This document shows, one piece after another, positions 32,836 through 42,362 of a stretch of DNA of 64,000 bases. The notes beneath the pieces were generated by a model. It was not told the DNA's origin. It did no database searches and saw only the letters and a list, made by a program, of their open reading frames with translations. The stretch spans positions 124,001 through 188,000 of the forward strand of contig PGXO01000004.1 of the NCBI GenBank assembly GCA_002839185.1. The letters run 5' to 3'. Position 1 is the first letter of the stretch, and each line of letters opens with the position of its first letter. The translations under genes were made by a program, and so were the position numbers. The DNA is from Synergistetes bacterium HGW-Synergistetes-1. GTDB taxonomy: Bacteria; Synergistota; Synergistia; Synergistales; Synergistaceae.

Positions 32836-34292
32836 ATTACCTGGATAAAATAATCAACTACGTAAGCCCGAAATCTGCGTATGAACGCATGGTCTATAGA
32901 AAAGAGCTTGAGAGAAATTACACAGCTGCGAGAACAGACAGATACGGACAGTGGCATCCAAGAAACCAGCCGGCAGAACTGACTGATGCACCTTATAGGA
33001 ACCTGATAAAGGCAAGGGCGAGGGACCTTGAACGCAACAACGGAATAGTCCAGGGGGCGGTAGGAATAATCCTGCGAAACGTCGTAGGCCTTGGGATTAA
33101 GCCGCAGGCAGTGTGTGTGAGCAATAACGGGACAGAGTTATGGAAAATCAATGACAGGATAGAAGAACTGTGGGCTGAATGGATCAGCAAGGAAAACTGC
33201 GATGCATCGCGCAGTCTTAATTTTTATCAGATGCAGGGGATGTTCCTAAGGCGAAAGATCGTGGACGGGGACAGCCTTGTGATCATGGGATACAGTCCCA
33301 ATATTAATTCAGATTTTCCTCTGCTTCTACAACTGATTGAAAGCGATCTGCTGGCAGAAGATCTGATACAGCATGAAGGACGGTATGTTTATGGCGGGGT
33401 CGAGGTTGATGATTACATGGCGGCCGTAGCTTATCATTTGCGGTTTGACCCCAGAAATATCGGCCAGATCACTAGGACAGAGGCGTCCCGCGTAATTCAT
33501 GGATTTTTGAAGCTAAGGGCTCCACAGACAAGAGGAATTTCAGCGCTTGCGGGGATTATGGAAAATGTACGCGATTGCGGAGAGTTTATTGAATCGGAGC
33601 TTAAAGCCGCCAGGATGGCAAGTGCGCTGACAGGCGTTGTTTCCTCAGAACATCCCGGAAACACGATAGGGCGTCAGATGACAACCCCTACGGGTCAGAA
33701 GATAACCGAGATTGAAATAGGAACGATGTTAAGTCTGGCTCCCGGGGAGAAGGCAGAATTTGTTACCCCAGGCAGGCCAAATGGTGCTGCTGCTCCTTTT
33801 GTTTCTGCCATACTGAGATTTATCGGCATGGGACTGGGTCTGTCATACGAGGCATTGTCCAGGGATCTCAGCCAGGTAAATTATTCATCCGCCCGCGAAG
33901 GAAGGCTGCAGGATATCAAGACTTATGAAATGATGCAGCAGGATCTGATCGATAACTTCTGCCAGCCCATATACAGGCAATGGCTGGACTCAATGGTGCT
34001 GAACGGCAAGATCAATATCCCAGGATACTGGACCAACAAAAAGAAATATCAGAAATGCAAATGGATCAAACCGGGCTGGAAGTGGGTTGACCCTCTTAAA
34101 GAAGCTAAGGGTATAGAAACTCAGCTGGCATTAAACATGGTTACGCTGCAGGATGCCTGCGGTCAAATGGGATATGACTGGCAGGAGGTTGTTGAGCAAA
34201 GAGCCAGAGAAGAGGCCTATATACAAGAAGTCAGGGCGCTGAACAAAATCCAGACAGATGGAGGTGAGAACAATTCCGCACAACAGAGCTGA
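32820..34292 (+). CDS. Phage portal protein (lambda gpB family)
   Basis: 490 residues; ATG 32832 is an alternative start. RTDRYGQWHPRNQPAELTDAPYRNLIKARARDLERNNGIVQGAVGIILRNVVG is typical of the lambda portal family, and the core has RKIVDGDSLVIMGY, RVIHGFLKLRAPQTRGISALAGIM and DLSQVNYSSAREGRL. The dodecameric portal is the DNA gate of the capsid. It overlaps the next gene by 35 bases. Confidence 0.93.
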   Translation: MGWQMNYLDKIINYVSPKSAYERMVYRKELERNYTAARTDRYGQWHPRNQPAELTDAPYRNLIKARARDLERNNGIVQGAVGIILRNVVGLGIKPQAVCVSNNGTELWKINDRIEELWAEWISKENCDASRSLNFYQMQGMFLRRKIVDGDSLVIMGYSPNINSDFPLLLQLIESDLLAEDLIQHEGRYVYGGVEVDDYMAAVAYHLRFDPRNIGQITRTEASRVIHGFLKLRAPQTRGISALAGIMENVRDCGEFIESELKAARMASALTGVVSSEHPGNTIGRQMTTPTGQKITEIEIGTMLSLAPGEKAEFVTPGRPNGAAAPFVSAILRFIGMGLGLSYEALSRDLSQVNYSSAREGRLQDIKTYEMMQQDLIDNFCQPIYRQWLDSMVLNGKINIPGYWTNKKKYQKCKWIKPGWKWVDPLKEAKGIETQLALNMVTLQDACGQMGYDWQEVVEQRAREEAYIQEVRALNKIQTDGGENNSAQQS

Positions 34293-36348
34293 AAGAGAAC
34301 GATTAAGGGCTGAACAGGACCAGAGGTACGGCCCCGGATACATCCACACAAGGGAAGCACGGGTAACAATAGCTCCGCGGGACAACAGGTCCGTGGAGCT
34401 TTCGTTTTCATCGGAGGAGCCTGTACGCCGTTATGACTGGTGGGAGGACCAGTACTACAACGAAATTCTTTCGCATACAGACTCCGTGGATCTGACAAGG
34501 ATTCTGGAGATAGGGGTTTTGCTTTGGAACCACGATCCGGATCATCCGATAGGCAGAATTGAAAATGCCTGGATAGATGAAACGGACAAGAAGGGCAAGG
34601 CAATTGCAGTATTCGACTCGGATGAGGAAGCCGAGAAGCTGTATCAGAAGGTTTTATCCGGGACGCTTAGAGGGATATCTGTCGGGTACCGTGTGTCCAG
34701 CTGGGAAAAAATTAAAGAAGGAGTGACGGTAGGTGACGTAGACGGGCCTGCGATGGTGGCACGTGAATGGATGCCATATGAAATCTCATTGGTTAGCGTT
34801 CCTGCTGATATGACAGTAGGAATCGGACGCAACATAAATATTGACAAGAGGAGTGATGAAGGTATGAGTTTTCTTGAGAGGATGCAGGAACTTGCGGTCA
34901 GGATCCGCAAAGAAAAAGGGACTCTGACACAGTACATGAAAGAAGCGAAGGAGATCCTTCGTGAGGCAGCAGGCGCTGACGACTATGACCAGGTCGTTGA
35001 TGCGATGGAAAGAAGTCTGGAGGAATTTGCGGTTCAGGCTCCTGCAGTTGCAGCCACGTCCACCGCAACTCAGCAGTCAGACGACGCGGCCAGAACAGCG
35101 GCAGCCACTGAACGCAGAAGGATCAGCGAAATAACATCGCTGTGCAGGGATTTCAATGTTGACCCTCAGGGCTATATAGACAATGGGGCCGAACTTGACG
35201 CCGTACGAGCACAGGTCCTTGAAAGGGTCCGCGCAGCCAATGCTCCGGCCAACACCAGCAGAGCCCAGGTCACAGAGGACGAAAGGGATAAATTCCGCAG
35301 CGCAGTAGTTGACGGTCTGAGGATGAGATCCGGAATCCGCATGGAAACATCTGCTCCGGGTGCGGAGAATTTCAGAGGTATCTCCCTTATGGATCTTGCC
35401 AGGGAATCTCTTATAAGAAGCGGAGAGCGTGTAGGATACGCAGAATCCAGAATGGAGGTCGCACGCAGGGCTTTTGCCACAGACGACTTCCCCTATATCC
35501 TGGGCGGACTTGCTAGGGCAACTCTGGCGGATTCCTACAGGACAGCTCCTTCAACATGGGAGGCATGGTGCGGAGTCGGTAGCCTGAGCGACTTTAAAGA
35601 GCAGACAACTATAAGGCTCAGCGAGACGGCAGATCTTGATCTGGTACCCGAAGGCGGAGAGTACAAGTTCGGACATTTTGCCGAGAGCAAGGATTCGATC
35701 AGGATCTATACGCACGGCAAAAAGTTTGCTCTGACGCGTCAGGCGATCATCAACGACGACCTTAGGGCGTTTACCAGGCTGCCTCAGAAATTCGGCTCGG
35801 CTGCAAAGAGAACTATCAACAAAGCCGTATATGCCATCCTGGTAAATAACACGGTAACGATGGCCGAGGACGGTAAGGTGCTGTTCCATACCGACCACGG
35901 GAATATAGGGACTGACGGAACTATAAGCACCACTACACTTTCAGAGGCTAGGTCGATGATGCGCAAGCAGCAGGATCCGCAGAAGCTGGACACCCTGAAT
36001 ATATATCCGAGTTTCATCCTGATCCCGCCTGAACAGGAAACCCTGGCAGAACAAGTACTTCTCAGCTCTGCAGATATCGCCGGTGTAAACCCGGGAGTCA
36101 TTAACCCCTTCAGGGAGAAATTTGGCATCATATGCGATGCTCAGCTCACTGATGCCACTGACTGGTTCCTCGCGGCATCTCCGAGTCTGGTCGATACAAT
36201 AGAAGTCGCGTTCCTCGACGGTGTAAATGCTCCTGTTATCGAACAGCAGCCGGGCTGGGACGTTGACGGGATGGAATGGAAGGTTCGCATTGATTTCGGC
36301 GTTAAGTGCTGGGATTACCGCGGACTCTTCAAAAACGCCGGTAAATAA
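34258..36348 (+). CDS. Prohead protease fused to Mu gpT-like major capsid protein
   Basis: 696 residues. The N-terminal about 1-200 is an HK97-type prohead protease: His in LLWNHDPDHPIGRI, Ser in GTLRGISVGYR, and EISLVSVPADMTVG. A charged, helical scaffold-like region follows (about 205-330). The C-terminal about 380-696 resembles the Mu gpT major head subunit (HGKKFALTRQAIINDDLRAFTRLPQKFG, LNIYPSFILIPPEQE, and a terminal PGWDVDGMEWKVRIDFGVKCWDYRG). The enzyme presumably releases the capsid protein by self-cleavage. Separate protease and capsid genes are more usual; this fusion is known but uncommon. Confidence 0.9.
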   Translation: MEVRTIPHNRAERERLRAEQDQRYGPGYIHTREARVTIAPRDNRSVELSFSSEEPVRRYDWWEDQYYNEILSHTDSVDLTRILEIGVLLWNHDPDHPIGRIENAWIDETDKKGKAIAVFDSDEEAEKLYQKVLSGTLRGISVGYRVSSWEKIKEGVTVGDVDGPAMVAREWMPYEISLVSVPADMTVGIGRNINIDKRSDEGMSFLERMQELAVRIRKEKGTLTQYMKEAKEILREAAGADDYDQVVDAMERSLEEFAVQAPAVAATSTATQQSDDAARTAAATERRRISEITSLCRDFNVDPQGYIDNGAELDAVRAQVLERVRAANAPANTSRAQVTEDERDKFRSAVVDGLRMRSGIRMETSAPGAENFRGISLMDLARESLIRSGERVGYAESRMEVARRAFATDDFPYILGGLARATLADSYRTAPSTWEAWCGVGSLSDFKEQTTIRLSETADLDLVPEGGEYKFGHFAESKDSIRIYTHGKKFALTRQAIINDDLRAFTRLPQKFGSAAKRTINKAVYAILVNNTVTMAEDGKVLFHTDHGNIGTDGTISTTTLSEARSMMRKQQDPQKLDTLNIYPSFILIPPEQETLAEQVLLSSADIAGVNPGVINPFREKFGIICDAQLTDATDWFLAASPSLVDTIEVAFLDGVNAPVIEQQPGWDVDGMEWKVRIDFGVKCWDYRGLFKNAGK

Positions 36349-36360
36349 GGAGGAAATATT

Positions 36361-36846
36361 ATGAGCAGACAGGCAATGCCGGTACAGGCCGGAAGAGTTA
36401 TTAATTATCTAAATCCATCAGATGCAGCTGCTGATATTAAGGTCGGAGATGTTGTCGGACTGGTCAGCATGTGCGGGATCTCGGAGACGAACATTTCCAA
36501 GGGGGCAACGGGAGCCGTTGTTCTTGAGGGAGTGTGGGAAGTCAAAGCGGTAACCAACGCCGCATTTGCTGTGGGTGATGTGGTTTACTGGAATGCTGAG
36601 AACGGCTATGTCACGAAGACCCCAACAAACAACGTATTCTTTGGGATCGTTATTGAAGCCAAAGGCACAACGGCGGCCAAGGCTAAGGTCATGCTGGGCA
36701 GAGTCGCACTTATCACGGTAAATGTGACCGAAGCAGTGGACGCAACCCAGATCCTGGAGCACACCCATGACGATACTACCGGTGCGGTGACCCTTGATGT
36801 GGCCGCTACGGAGTGGGAAGTTCTTCCCGTACCAACTGCTGGATAA
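36361..36846 (+). CDS. DUF2190-type capsid decoration protein
   Basis: 161 residues with GGAGGAAATATT upstream. The sequence is beta-rich, with AADIKVGDVVGLVS, GVWEVKAVTNAAFAVGDVVYWNAENGYVT and NNVFFGIVIEAKGTTAAKAKVMLG, the pattern of DUF2190 proteins that follow capsid genes and decorate or stabilise heads. The C-terminal 30 residues (HDDTTGAVTLDVAATEWEVLPVPTAG) are an extension. Confidence 0.85.
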   Translation: MSRQAMPVQAGRVINYLNPSDAAADIKVGDVVGLVSMCGISETNISKGATGAVVLEGVWEVKAVTNAAFAVGDVVYWNAENGYVTKTPTNNVFFGIVIEAKGTTAAKAKVMLGRVALITVNVTEAVDATQILEHTHDDTTGAVTLDVAATEWEVLPVPTAG

Positions 36847-36867
36847 TAACTAAAGGAGGACAGTGTT

Positions 36868-37494
36868 ATGAGCCTTAAGGATTTGATCAGCAGCGACATT
36901 AATACTGTCTTCCTTAACAATTCAGAATTAGCGGGAATAATTAATTTCGGGGGACGATTGATTTCCGCGGTTAAGGAGGAAGTTATTTCCCAGGAAGCGA
37001 TGACCGGCAAGGGTACGTATGAACGTACCCTTGTTGTTTTAGTACGTGAAGAAGATATACCTAATCTGCCAATAACAGGCAGCACTTTAATGGTTGATGA
37101 CCAGCGCTGGACAATCAGGTCTATCATCCCCGACTTCGGTATGCTTACAATTTCAATGAAGCAGCCAGGGTTGAATGATCATGCCCTGACAGAATCTATC
37201 AAGGTTTATCGCAAAACCTCAGCACGAACTTCCGGAGGCGGCAGGGAAGAAAGTGAAGTGTTTATTTCTGACCTTTGGGCCATTGTAAGGGCGATCGCCA
37301 GTAACGATAGGTTTGTTGGAATGAAGGATTCAGAACTTAGGACACATGAAATCCGCCTTGCTTTGACGGATGATGGACCTCTGCAGTATGGCGATGTTGC
37401 TTTGTGGCGAGACATAAAACTTGCAGTAAGGGGACTTATTCCGGACCATGAAACCGGGCTCCTTATTGCAGAATGCGTGTATCAAAATGCCTAA
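36868..37494 (+). CDS. Head-tail connector protein
   Basis: 208 residues with AGGAGG upstream. The N-terminal 1-110 (LISSDINTVFLNNSELAGIINFGG ... RWTIRSIIPDFGMLTISM) is like the gpFII-type head-tail joining domain. The C-terminal part (VFISDLWAIVRAIASNDRFVGM...LRTHEIRLAL) resembles SPP1-type head-closure adaptors. The two together suggest a fused stopper/connector. Assignment by pattern and position. Confidence 0.65.
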   Translation: MSLKDLISSDINTVFLNNSELAGIINFGGRLISAVKEEVISQEAMTGKGTYERTLVVLVREEDIPNLPITGSTLMVDDQRWTIRSIIPDFGMLTISMKQPGLNDHALTESIKVYRKTSARTSGGGREESEVFISDLWAIVRAIASNDRFVGMKDSELRTHEIRLALTDDGPLQYGDVALWRDIKLAVRGLIPDHETGLLIAECVYQNA

Positions 37495-37894
37495 AATTAT
37501 CGTCTGTAAGGGAGAAAAGGAAGCGCTTGAGGAACTGAGAAGGGCTGCGGAAGGCGGAAAGTTCAGGGAAGCTGCACAAAAAGCAGTAGATGATTGTCTT
37601 GACATAGTGGCCGAAGAGGCAAGGCGCATAGTCCCTGTAGATACTGGCAGGCTAAAACGGTCCATAAAAACCAAGAGAAGAAAAAATGTTACATGGGGCG
37701 AGGTTTTCTGCGATTATCCGAAACCTCAGAATCCTAAAAAAACTAGACATGGGCAGAAAGAGTATTACGCCTTTGCAGTTGAATACGGTTCGAGGACACG
37801 TATACCAGATCCTTTTCTTCGTCCGGCGGTTGAAAAAACAGAGGACGTTGTAGAAGAGAGGATGGGGAAAGTGCTGAAAGAGGTGATGCCTTGA
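37487..37894 (+). CDS. HK97 gp10-like tail completion protein
   Basis: 135 residues from ATG 37487, which overlaps the end of the previous gene; an upstream ATG at 37448 is less likely. EEARRIVPVDTGRLKRSIKTKRRK and YYAFAVEYGSRTRIPDPFLRPAVEK are the hallmark of the HK97 gp10 family. The start and end overlap neighbours, as usual in the head-tail junction operon. Confidence 0.9.
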   Translation: MPKIIVCKGEKEALEELRRAAEGGKFREAAQKAVDDCLDIVAEEARRIVPVDTGRLKRSIKTKRRKNVTWGEVFCDYPKPQNPKKTRHGQKEYYAFAVEYGSRTRIPDPFLRPAVEKTEDVVEERMGKVLKEVMP

Positions 37895-38256
37895 GCTCTT
37901 TGGACATTATCATTGAAATTGACAATGCCCTGAAAGGTATTCCGGGCATTGCGGAAGTTTACGACTTGAAGGCGCATAAAGATGCTGTCTGTCCCTATAT
38001 AGTCGTTGACCAGATAAGACGGCATGAGGGGCGTCTTATGGATGACTCAGAAAGAAAAAGTTTCATTGACATTCATCTATGGACAGATCCAAGTTTCGTT
38101 GGAAAAAAGAAATGCTGCGAGTTTGAGGCATTGATAGAGGCAAAAATGAAGACGCTTTCAAGGGATTACTTCCTGGACGAAAGCGTCTTCATTATTGATG
38201 AAGAATCTTCTATGCCCCACCTCGTTATGACATTTCGTACCTACGACAATATTTAG
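37891..38256 (+). CDS. Tail terminator-like protein (DUF3168-like)
   Basis: 121 residues from TTG 37891, overlapping the previous stop by four bases. YDLKAHKDAVCPYIVVDQ and SFIDIHLWTDPSFVGKKKCCEFEALIEAKM are typical of tail terminator proteins that cap the tail tube. The order gp10-like, terminator, major tail protein supports this. Confidence 0.75.
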   Translation: MSSLDIIIEIDNALKGIPGIAEVYDLKAHKDAVCPYIVVDQIRRHEGRLMDDSERKSFIDIHLWTDPSFVGKKKCCEFEALIEAKMKTLSRDYFLDESVFIIDEESSMPHLVMTFRTYDNI

Positions 38257-38273
38257 AAAGGTGGTTGTAAGGA

Positions 38274-39023
38274 ATGGCAAAAATAGCAGCAAGAGGCAGC
38301 CGGGTATATATTGAAATTGCAGGTGTGCCAACGCTCCTGCCGGCGCTTAAAGACTGGGCTCTCAATACAACGCGCGGAACGATCGATGTTTCCTCGATGG
38401 AATCTGACTGGAAGGAGTTTTTGGTTGGACAGGCTGTTGCCGATGGAAGCTGCAACGTCTTTTACGATCCTGACGATCCTGTTGCAGAGGTGCTTGAAGA
38501 TGGCATCTGGGAAGGAACGCCCATCAAGTTTTACTACTACCCTCAGGGAGTCGGCAGCGGAAAGAAGGTATATTCCTTTACAGCAATGGTCACGGGATGG
38601 AATTTCTCAGGTGCAACTGAGGATGCCGTAGGATCTGCTGTTACATTCCAGGGAACCGGCCCTGTATCAAGAACTGTCCAGGGGAAGTTTGCATCTCTTA
38701 CCACTTCGATGGCAGGAGATAACAACGATATAACACTTGTTGCGAAAGCTGCAGGGGCCGCCGGCAACGACATCAAAATCAAGCTGGTGGATTCTGCCGC
38801 AGCAAGTACCTCGATGTCGATCAGCGTCACCAATAAGGTTATCTCAGTTAATCTGGGGACAGACGCGACATCAGACATTGTAACTACAGCAGCAGGGCTT
38901 GTTATTGCCCTTAATGCGAACCCGGATGCCTCAGCCCTTGTTACTGCATCGCTTAAGGCCGGAGAAACAGGGGACGGCGTCGTTACAGCGCTGGCAGAAA
39001 CAGCCTTGACCGGAGGTGAATAA
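38274..39023 (+). CDS. Major tail tube protein with C-terminal Ig-like extension
   Basis: 249 residues. The N-terminal about 145 residues form the tube domain (GSRVYIEIAGVPTLLPALKDWALNTTRGTIDVSSMESDWKEF, with KVYSFTAMVTGWNFSGATEDAV). The C-terminal about 100 residues are a separate Ala/Thr/Val-rich beta domain (DITLVAKAAGAAGNDIKIKLV...) of the kind displayed on tail tubes. RBS AAAGGTGG. Forms the tail tube around the tape measure. Confidence 0.85.
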   Translation: MAKIAARGSRVYIEIAGVPTLLPALKDWALNTTRGTIDVSSMESDWKEFLVGQAVADGSCNVFYDPDDPVAEVLEDGIWEGTPIKFYYYPQGVGSGKKVYSFTAMVTGWNFSGATEDAVGSAVTFQGTGPVSRTVQGKFASLTTSMAGDNNDITLVAKAAGAAGNDIKIKLVDSAAASTSMSISVTNKVISVNLGTDATSDIVTTAAGLVIALNANPDASALVTASLKAGETGDGVVTALAETALTGGE

Positions 39024-39025
39024 GT

Positions 39026-39379
39026 TTGCTTATACGTCTTGCAGGAGAAGAGTATGAAGTAAGGTACCCCTTCTGGGCCTGTAAAAGGCTGGAAGAGTCC
39101 ATGCCCGGACGAACGATATCATCTTTTATCAGAGACAACGGCCTGAGGGCTGCGACAGGAGATATTTCGTACAGCGACATTGTTTCGCTTCTTTGGGCCG
39201 GAATACTCCATAACCAGAAAAAGCAGATCCCCGGCAAGGATAAGATAGCAATGCTGCTTGATGAACCTGACACTACCCCGATTTATGAATTCCTTCCTGA
39301 AATGTTTGACGAACTCTGCCGATCTGTACAAAGCAAAGTAAGAGTTCCGGAAGAGGAAAACGAAGAAGAAAAAAACTGA
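39026..39379 (+). CDS. Tail assembly chaperone, short product (gpG-like)
   Basis: 117 residues (LIRLAGEEYEVRYPFWACKRLEESMPGRTIS...). The C-terminus is Glu/Lys-rich, and the zero-frame stop TGA (39377-39379) directly follows a slippery heptamer. The position, between the tail tube and the tape measure genes, is that of lambda gpG. Confidence 0.85.
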   Translation: MLIRLAGEEYEVRYPFWACKRLEESMPGRTISSFIRDNGLRAATGDISYSDIVSLLWAGILHNQKKQIPGKDKIAMLLDEPDTTPIYEFLPEMFDELCRSVQSKVRVPEEENEEEKN

Positions 39380-39705
39380 CACCGGAGGACACAGAGCTGG
39401 GGTTTCAGCAGTATCTGCTGTTTGCTCTGGGTCCTCTGGAACTAAGTCATGAGGATCTTTGGCGCGTCACTATCGGTGAGCTTAATGACCTAATCATCGC
39501 ACGCAGATATAAAGATTATCTTGAAATGCAAAAACAAGCCCAGTTTGCACAGTGGCTGATGAGCTGCTGGGTTAAGAAAGCCCCGTCTGTACAGGACATG
39601 GTCGGAGTTTGGGATGAGAAACTCATGAGGCCATTGGGGAACCGGGAAGCTTATGAGATAGCAAAGGAAAGAATCAGAAGCAAAAAAAGAAACAGGATCA
39701 AATAG
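39026..39705 (+). CDS. Tail assembly chaperone, frameshift product (gpGT-like)
   Basis: A -1 shift at A AAA AAC joins the first 117 codons to 109 codons (from 39376) in the overlapping frame (LTPEDTELGFQQYLLFALGPLELSHEDLWRVTIGEL...RSKKRNRIK). The second frame has no suitable start codon and is fully open. The total is about 226 residues. As in lambda, the long form should bind the tape measure during tail assembly. Confidence 0.85.
39370..39376 (+). promoter_or_regulatory. Programmed -1 frameshift site A AAA AAC
   Basis: A canonical X XXY YYZ slippery heptamer in frame, immediately before the zero-frame TGA. Ribosomes slipping here make the gpGT fusion. Confidence 0.88.
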
Positions 39706-39758
39706 GCGCTGCCTCTGTCAGGGGGCAGCGTTCGGCTTTATTTAAAGGAGGTGCGGAC

Positions 39759-42362
39759 ATGGCGGCAAAGCGCAAGCTGCAGTATGTTTTCGGTGCGGAT
39801 ATTTCTGAAGCTGAGAAAAATTTCAAAAAGATGGGGAATGTCATCGAGCGTACCGGAAAGAGAATGCAGAATTTATCCGGTACTATTACCAAGCTGTCTG
39901 CCCCCCTTATTGCGATCAGCGGGATAGCTACAAAGATCGCTCTGGATTATGACAATGCCGTTGACGTCATAGCGGCAGGGACAGGTGCCACCGGACAGAA
40001 TCTAAAAAAACTTGAGCAGTCATTCAGATCTGTTGCTAAATCTGTTCCTCAGAGCATGGCCGAAACATCCAAGGTCATTGCCGATTTTAATACAAGGACA
40101 GGGGCTACAGGAAAAACTCTTGAGGCTCTGTCTGTTCAGGCTCTTGATGCTAGCAGGCTGCTCGGTGAAGATGTGAGTTCTGTCGTTGCAGAATCGACCA
40201 AGGCAATGAACGACTGGGGCGTTTCTCTGGATAACAGCTCTGGTTTCCTCGATAAGATCTTCCTTGCTTCACAGCAAACAGGCGTAGCAATGGGAACTCT
40301 TTCTTCTCAAATGTATAAATATGGCTCAGCGCTAAGGCAGATGGGTTTTGATGTAGACAGCACAATTGCCACACTTGCCGCATTTGAAAGGGCCGGCGTC
40401 AATACAGAACTTGTAATGGGATCTCTCAGGATTGCCCTGGGAAAACTTGCGAAAGCAGGTGCAACCGATCTTCCAGGAGCATTAAAGGCAAGTATTGAAG
40501 CGATAAAAAACGCAAAGACGGGCGGAGAAGCAGCCGCTATTGCTATTGAAACTTTCGGCAGCAGGGCGGGCGCAGATATGGCAGCCGCGATCCGTGAGGG
40601 ACGCTTCGAAGTAGACGAACTTGTAAAAGCCCTCATGTCAGCAGAGGGACAAATTGCACGTACAGCACAGGAAACTGATGGCTTTGAAGAAAAAATGGGG
40701 CGTTTGAAGAATCAGGTCTCGCTAACGCTGGAGCCTCTTGGAACTGCCATTTTGAAAGTTGCAGAAAAACACATGCCTAAACTGAGCAAAGCCCTGGATA
40801 ACATGAACCTTGAGGTTGACCAGACCAAAGTGGAAATAGGGCTCTTGACCGCTGGCTTTGTTGCTGGAACCTTCGCCATCGGGTCATACATTGCGATCGT
40901 GGGAAGTGCAGTCAAGGCATTAGCAGGACTTAATGCTGTCCTTGCCGCGTCTCCTGTCGGAGCAGCTCTGCTTGTCGGCGGAGCTGCGATCGGGACCGGA
41001 TACATGTTCGGCAAAAATTTAAATAAATATGTCAACAGAAATAAGCCAACCTATACTCCATACGCCCCGGGGAAGGAAAACACCGGAATGGGAGATCTGC
41101 AGGAAAGGATAAAAAAAACTGCAGCTGGTGAAGACTTAAAAGCCTTTAATCTTAATTCCTTTCTTTCGTCATTGCCGAAGACAAAAAAAGTTGAGCCCAT
41201 GAGCGGATCCGGATCAAGCACGAAAAAAGGGAAATCTTCCACAGCCGATGCCGCTAAGAAGGCAAGAGAAGCTGAGGAAGCTCTTGCTAAAGCGGCCAGG
41301 AAAGCCGGTGAAGAGGTCGCTTTTGCAATAGAGCGAATGGAAGCCCAGAAACAGCTTTCTCTTGAAATAACAGATGCCGTAGCCCAGGGAGAAGCAAAAT
41401 TCTATGAAGATATGGGATGGGAAAATTCCATGGGTCTGTTGGGCGATGAAGAATATTTGTCGCTTCTTAAAGACAGATTTATTGAGCTAAGGGGCGAGCT
41501 TGAAAAGATTGGCAGTGACATGTCCAATATTGCCAACTGGAGCGAGCCAATGAAAGAGGCATTCGCTGAAATTCAAAACAAAGGCGGAGATATCGCCGCA
41601 AAATCCATTGATTCATTCAAAGCTCAAATGGAATCAGGAACAATTACCGGAGCTGAGTATGAATCGATGCTTATCAATATAATGGACAAATTTGCCGAAT
41701 ACCCTGCGATTGTAAAAATGGCCAGAGACGAACTGGAAGCGTTCAGGCTTGGCCAGGCTTCGGCACTTGCAACCACCGCCAGCCAGGTTAAAGCTGCCTG
41801 GGATGACATGCGTCAGTCAATAGCACTTGTACCTAATGCGATTGGAGATGCTTTTGTGTCGGCGATCCGCGGATCTGAATCTCTCAGCGACGCACTCAAT
41901 AAAGTGCTTGCGGACATTGGTGCTGTCATTGCGAAGGCATTTATTATGAAAATGTTGTTTGGGTCGTCTGGCACAGGCGGAATTTTAGGCCCTATTATCG
42001 GTGGCCTGGGTATCTTTAGAGACGGTGGAGTCTTTGATCAGACCGGGGTAACTGCGTTTGCTTCCGGAGGGATCGTCAACGGCCCTACCCTTTTCCCTCA
42101 TGCCGGCGGAATCGGATTAATGGGTGAGGCCGGTCCGGAAGGAGTCTTCAAACTTAAACGCAACGGCAAGGGAGAACTTGGGGTAATTGCAAGCGATGAA
42201 TCCTCTTCTCCTGTAATTATAAATGTCCTGGATAAAGGTGACCTGGAACAGGTTACATATGAAGCAATGACCAAGTATCCCGGATCTCAGATCGTAACAA
42301 ATCATGTATTGAGACAGCGGATCGAGCGCGGCAGTTTGGCATTTGGAGGTGCAGCACGATGA
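39759..42362 (+). CDS. Tail tape measure protein (TP901 type)
   Basis: 867 residues with AAAGGAGGTG upstream. The N-terminal KKMGNVIERTGKRMQNLSGTITKLSAPL and the domain about 60-320 (DYDNAVDVIAAGTGATGQNLKKLEQ...ASQQTGVAMGTLSSQMYKYGSALRQMGFDVDSTIATLAAFE) are the TP901 tape-measure core. Hydrophobic stretches near 365-420 and long helical segments at 490-620 follow. A Gly-rich C-terminus (FASGGIVNGPTLFPHAGGIGLMGEAGPEGVFKL) is usual for this family. Sets tail length. Confidence 0.93.
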   Translation: MAAKRKLQYVFGADISEAEKNFKKMGNVIERTGKRMQNLSGTITKLSAPLIAISGIATKIALDYDNAVDVIAAGTGATGQNLKKLEQSFRSVAKSVPQSMAETSKVIADFNTRTGATGKTLEALSVQALDASRLLGEDVSSVVAESTKAMNDWGVSLDNSSGFLDKIFLASQQTGVAMGTLSSQMYKYGSALRQMGFDVDSTIATLAAFERAGVNTELVMGSLRIALGKLAKAGATDLPGALKASIEAIKNAKTGGEAAAIAIETFGSRAGADMAAAIREGRFEVDELVKALMSAEGQIARTAQETDGFEEKMGRLKNQVSLTLEPLGTAILKVAEKHMPKLSKALDNMNLEVDQTKVEIGLLTAGFVAGTFAIGSYIAIVGSAVKALAGLNAVLAASPVGAALLVGGAAIGTGYMFGKNLNKYVNRNKPTYTPYAPGKENTGMGDLQERIKKTAAGEDLKAFNLNSFLSSLPKTKKVEPMSGSGSSTKKGKSSTADAAKKAREAEEALAKAARKAGEEVAFAIERMEAQKQLSLEITDAVAQGEAKFYEDMGWENSMGLLGDEEYLSLLKDRFIELRGELEKIGSDMSNIANWSEPMKEAFAEIQNKGGDIAAKSIDSFKAQMESGTITGAEYESMLINIMDKFAEYPAIVKMARDELEAFRLGQASALATTASQVKAAWDDMRQSIALVPNAIGDAFVSAIRGSESLSDALNKVLADIGAVIAKAFIMKMLFGSSGTGGILGPIIGGLGIFRDGGVFDQTGVTAFASGGIVNGPTLFPHAGGIGLMGEAGPEGVFKLKRNGKGELGVIASDESSSPVIINVLDKGDLEQVTYEAMTKYPGSQIVTNHVLRQRIERGSLAFGGAAR

